Shown: positions 5,589 through 6,520 of the stretch, piece by piece
Layout of the letters: every line of letters starts with the position of its first letter
How positions within the stretch are numbered: the first letter of the stretch is position 1
Assembly: GCA_031257455.1 (NCBI GenBank)
Contig: JAIROQ010000102.1
Location: 1 to 6,520 of the forward strand
DNA length: 6,520 bases
Reading direction: 5' to 3'
Source of the DNA: Prevotellaceae bacterium
GTDB lineage: Bacteria > Bacteroidota > Bacteroidia > Bacteroidales > UBA932
Program-made: the position numbers and the translations under genes
The notes under the pieces: generated by a model
Database searches by the model: none
Seen by the model: only the letters and a program-made list of their open reading frames with translations
What the model was told of the DNA's origin: nothing

Positions 5589-6520
5589 ATGTGCGAAAAA
5601 ATAATCATTTTGGATGGCATTGAGCCGGTGGAACTGTATGGCGTAAACAATGTGCTGTATGACCGGTTGACGGCGCAGTTTCCCACCTTGAAAATCGTAG
5701 CGCGCGGCAATGAAATAAAGGTATTCGGCAAAGACAGCGAAATGGACGATTTTGAAAATAAATTGTTGCAGTTAGTCGATTACCACGCACACAAGGGACG
5801 CCTTACGGTGGAAGACGTGGAGCAGCTGGCCGGCGGCAAGCCTTTGGACGCAACCGTTACGCCCGCCGGAGTGATTATATATGGCGCTGATGGCCGCACA
5901 GTATGCGCCCGTACCGCCAATCAGAAAAAATTAGTAACCCTCTATGAAAAGAACGACCTCCTGTTTGCCGTAGGCCCTGCGGGCTCGGGAAAAACCTATA
6001 CGGCGATTGCATTAGCCGTGCGCGCTTTGAAGAACAAGGAAATTAAACGGATTATCCTGACGCGCCCGGCGGTGGAGGCGGGCGAACGGCTGGGTTTCCT
6101 GCCGGGCGACATGAAGGAAAAATTAGACCCCTACCTGCAACCCTTGTATGACGCCCTGAACGACATGATACCCGCTCGAAAGCTGGAAAAATATATGGCC
6201 GAAGGAACGGTGCAGATTGCGCCGCTGGCTTATATGCGCGGCCGCACCCTCGACAATGCATTTGTCATTTTGGACGAAGCGCAGAACACCACTACCGGCC
6301 AATTGAAGATGTTCCTTACCCGCATGGGCAATAATGCCAAGTTTATTGTTACCGGCGACATTACGCAAATTGACTTGCCGCGCCGTGCCGATTCGGGCTT
6401 GCCGCGCGTGATGCAGTGGCTGCAACCGGTCAAGGGCATTGCTTTTGTACTCTTCGACCAGCGCGATATTGTCCGCCATCCCTTAGTAAAACTCATCGTC
6501 AAAACATTTGAAAAATACGA
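5589..6520 (+). CDS. PhoH family ATPase, 3' end beyond the window
   Basis: This cytosolic P-loop ATPase belongs to the PhoH family, related to the N-terminal half of superfamily 1 helicases and often linked to RNA metabolism; the name comes from E. coli phosphate-starvation PhoH. Walker A is GPAGSGKT (129-136). Walker B with its following residues is VILDEAQNTT (226-235). Also typical are TRPAVEAGERLGFLPGD (158-174) and TGDITQIDLP (255-264). Residues 1-90 match the usual N-terminal region of the chromosomal PhoH type. The frame is still open at the right edge after 310 codons, so only a few residues are probably missing. I prefer the ATG at 5589, since family similarity begins there. An in-frame ATG at 5529, two bases after the CapA-like stop, would add a basic 20-residue extension with codons (GGG, CCA, CTT) rare in the rest of the gene. 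It is the third gene of the DUF389-CapA run. Confidence 0.9.
   Translation, partial: MCEKIIILDGIEPVELYGVNNVLYDRLTAQFPTLKIVARGNEIKVFGKDSEMDDFENKLLQLVDYHAHKGRLTVEDVEQLAGGKPLDATVTPAGVIIYGADGRTVCARTANQKKLVTLYEKNDLLFAVGPAGSGKTYTAIALAVRALKNKEIKRIILTRPAVEAGERLGFLPGDMKEKLDPYLQPLYDALNDMIPARKLEKYMAEGTVQIAPLAYMRGRTLDNAFVILDEAQNTTTGQLKMFLTRMGNNAKFIVTGDITQIDLPRRADSGLPRVMQWLQPVKGIAFVLFDQRDIVRHPLVKLIVKTFEKY

Noticed and set aside
6123..6502. Minus-strand open frames opposite the right end of the window.
   Set aside because: They are shadows of the PhoH gene, which carries intact Walker A and B motifs in the plus-strand frame.

Overview
The window looks like ordinary chromosome from a Bacteroidota bacterium, probably of the order Bacteroidales. 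The evidence is an AT-rich intergenic sequence, promoter-like boxes of the Bacteroidota type (TAnnTTTG, for example TACCTTTG at 1623-1630 and TATATTTG on the minus strand at 3015-3008), translation starts preceded by A/T-rich sequence rather than a Shine-Dalgarno box, and the protein families themselves. No insertion sequence, CRISPR array, tRNA, rRNA or defence cassette is visible.

Layout from left to right. Positions 1-572 hold no convincing gene, but contain several inverted repeats and a short heptamer repeat. A minus-strand pair follows: pssA (833-1582, phosphatidylserine synthase) and then purS (573-821, small subunit of FGAM synthase), 11 bases apart and probably cotranscribed. Divergent from pssA is a plus-strand lipoprotein glutaminyl-peptide cyclotransferase (1652-2437). 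Its last codons form one arm of a perfect 19-bp hairpin, which probably also ends the convergent minus-strand gene for a small SPOR-domain lipoprotein (2490-2984). Divergent from that, a plus-strand run of three genes goes to the right edge: a DUF389 membrane protein (3086-4432), a secreted CapA-type metallophosphoesterase-like protein (4429-5526, overlapping by ATGA) and a PhoH-family P-loop ATPase (5589 to beyond 6520, cut a few residues before its likely end).

How the genes may work together. Most are housekeeping: membrane phospholipid synthesis, purine synthesis, envelope maintenance and an RNA-associated ATPase. The most interesting link is between the glutaminyl cyclase and the CapA-like protein. 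The latter has a signal peptide whose predicted cleavage would expose an N-terminal glutamine, which is the substrate type of the cyclase and fits the known Bacteroidota tendency for signal peptidase I products to begin with Gln/pyroglutamate. I see no clear undescribed system. The least explained parts are the structured gene-free left flank and the DUF389-CapA-PhoH operon, whose joint role is unknown.
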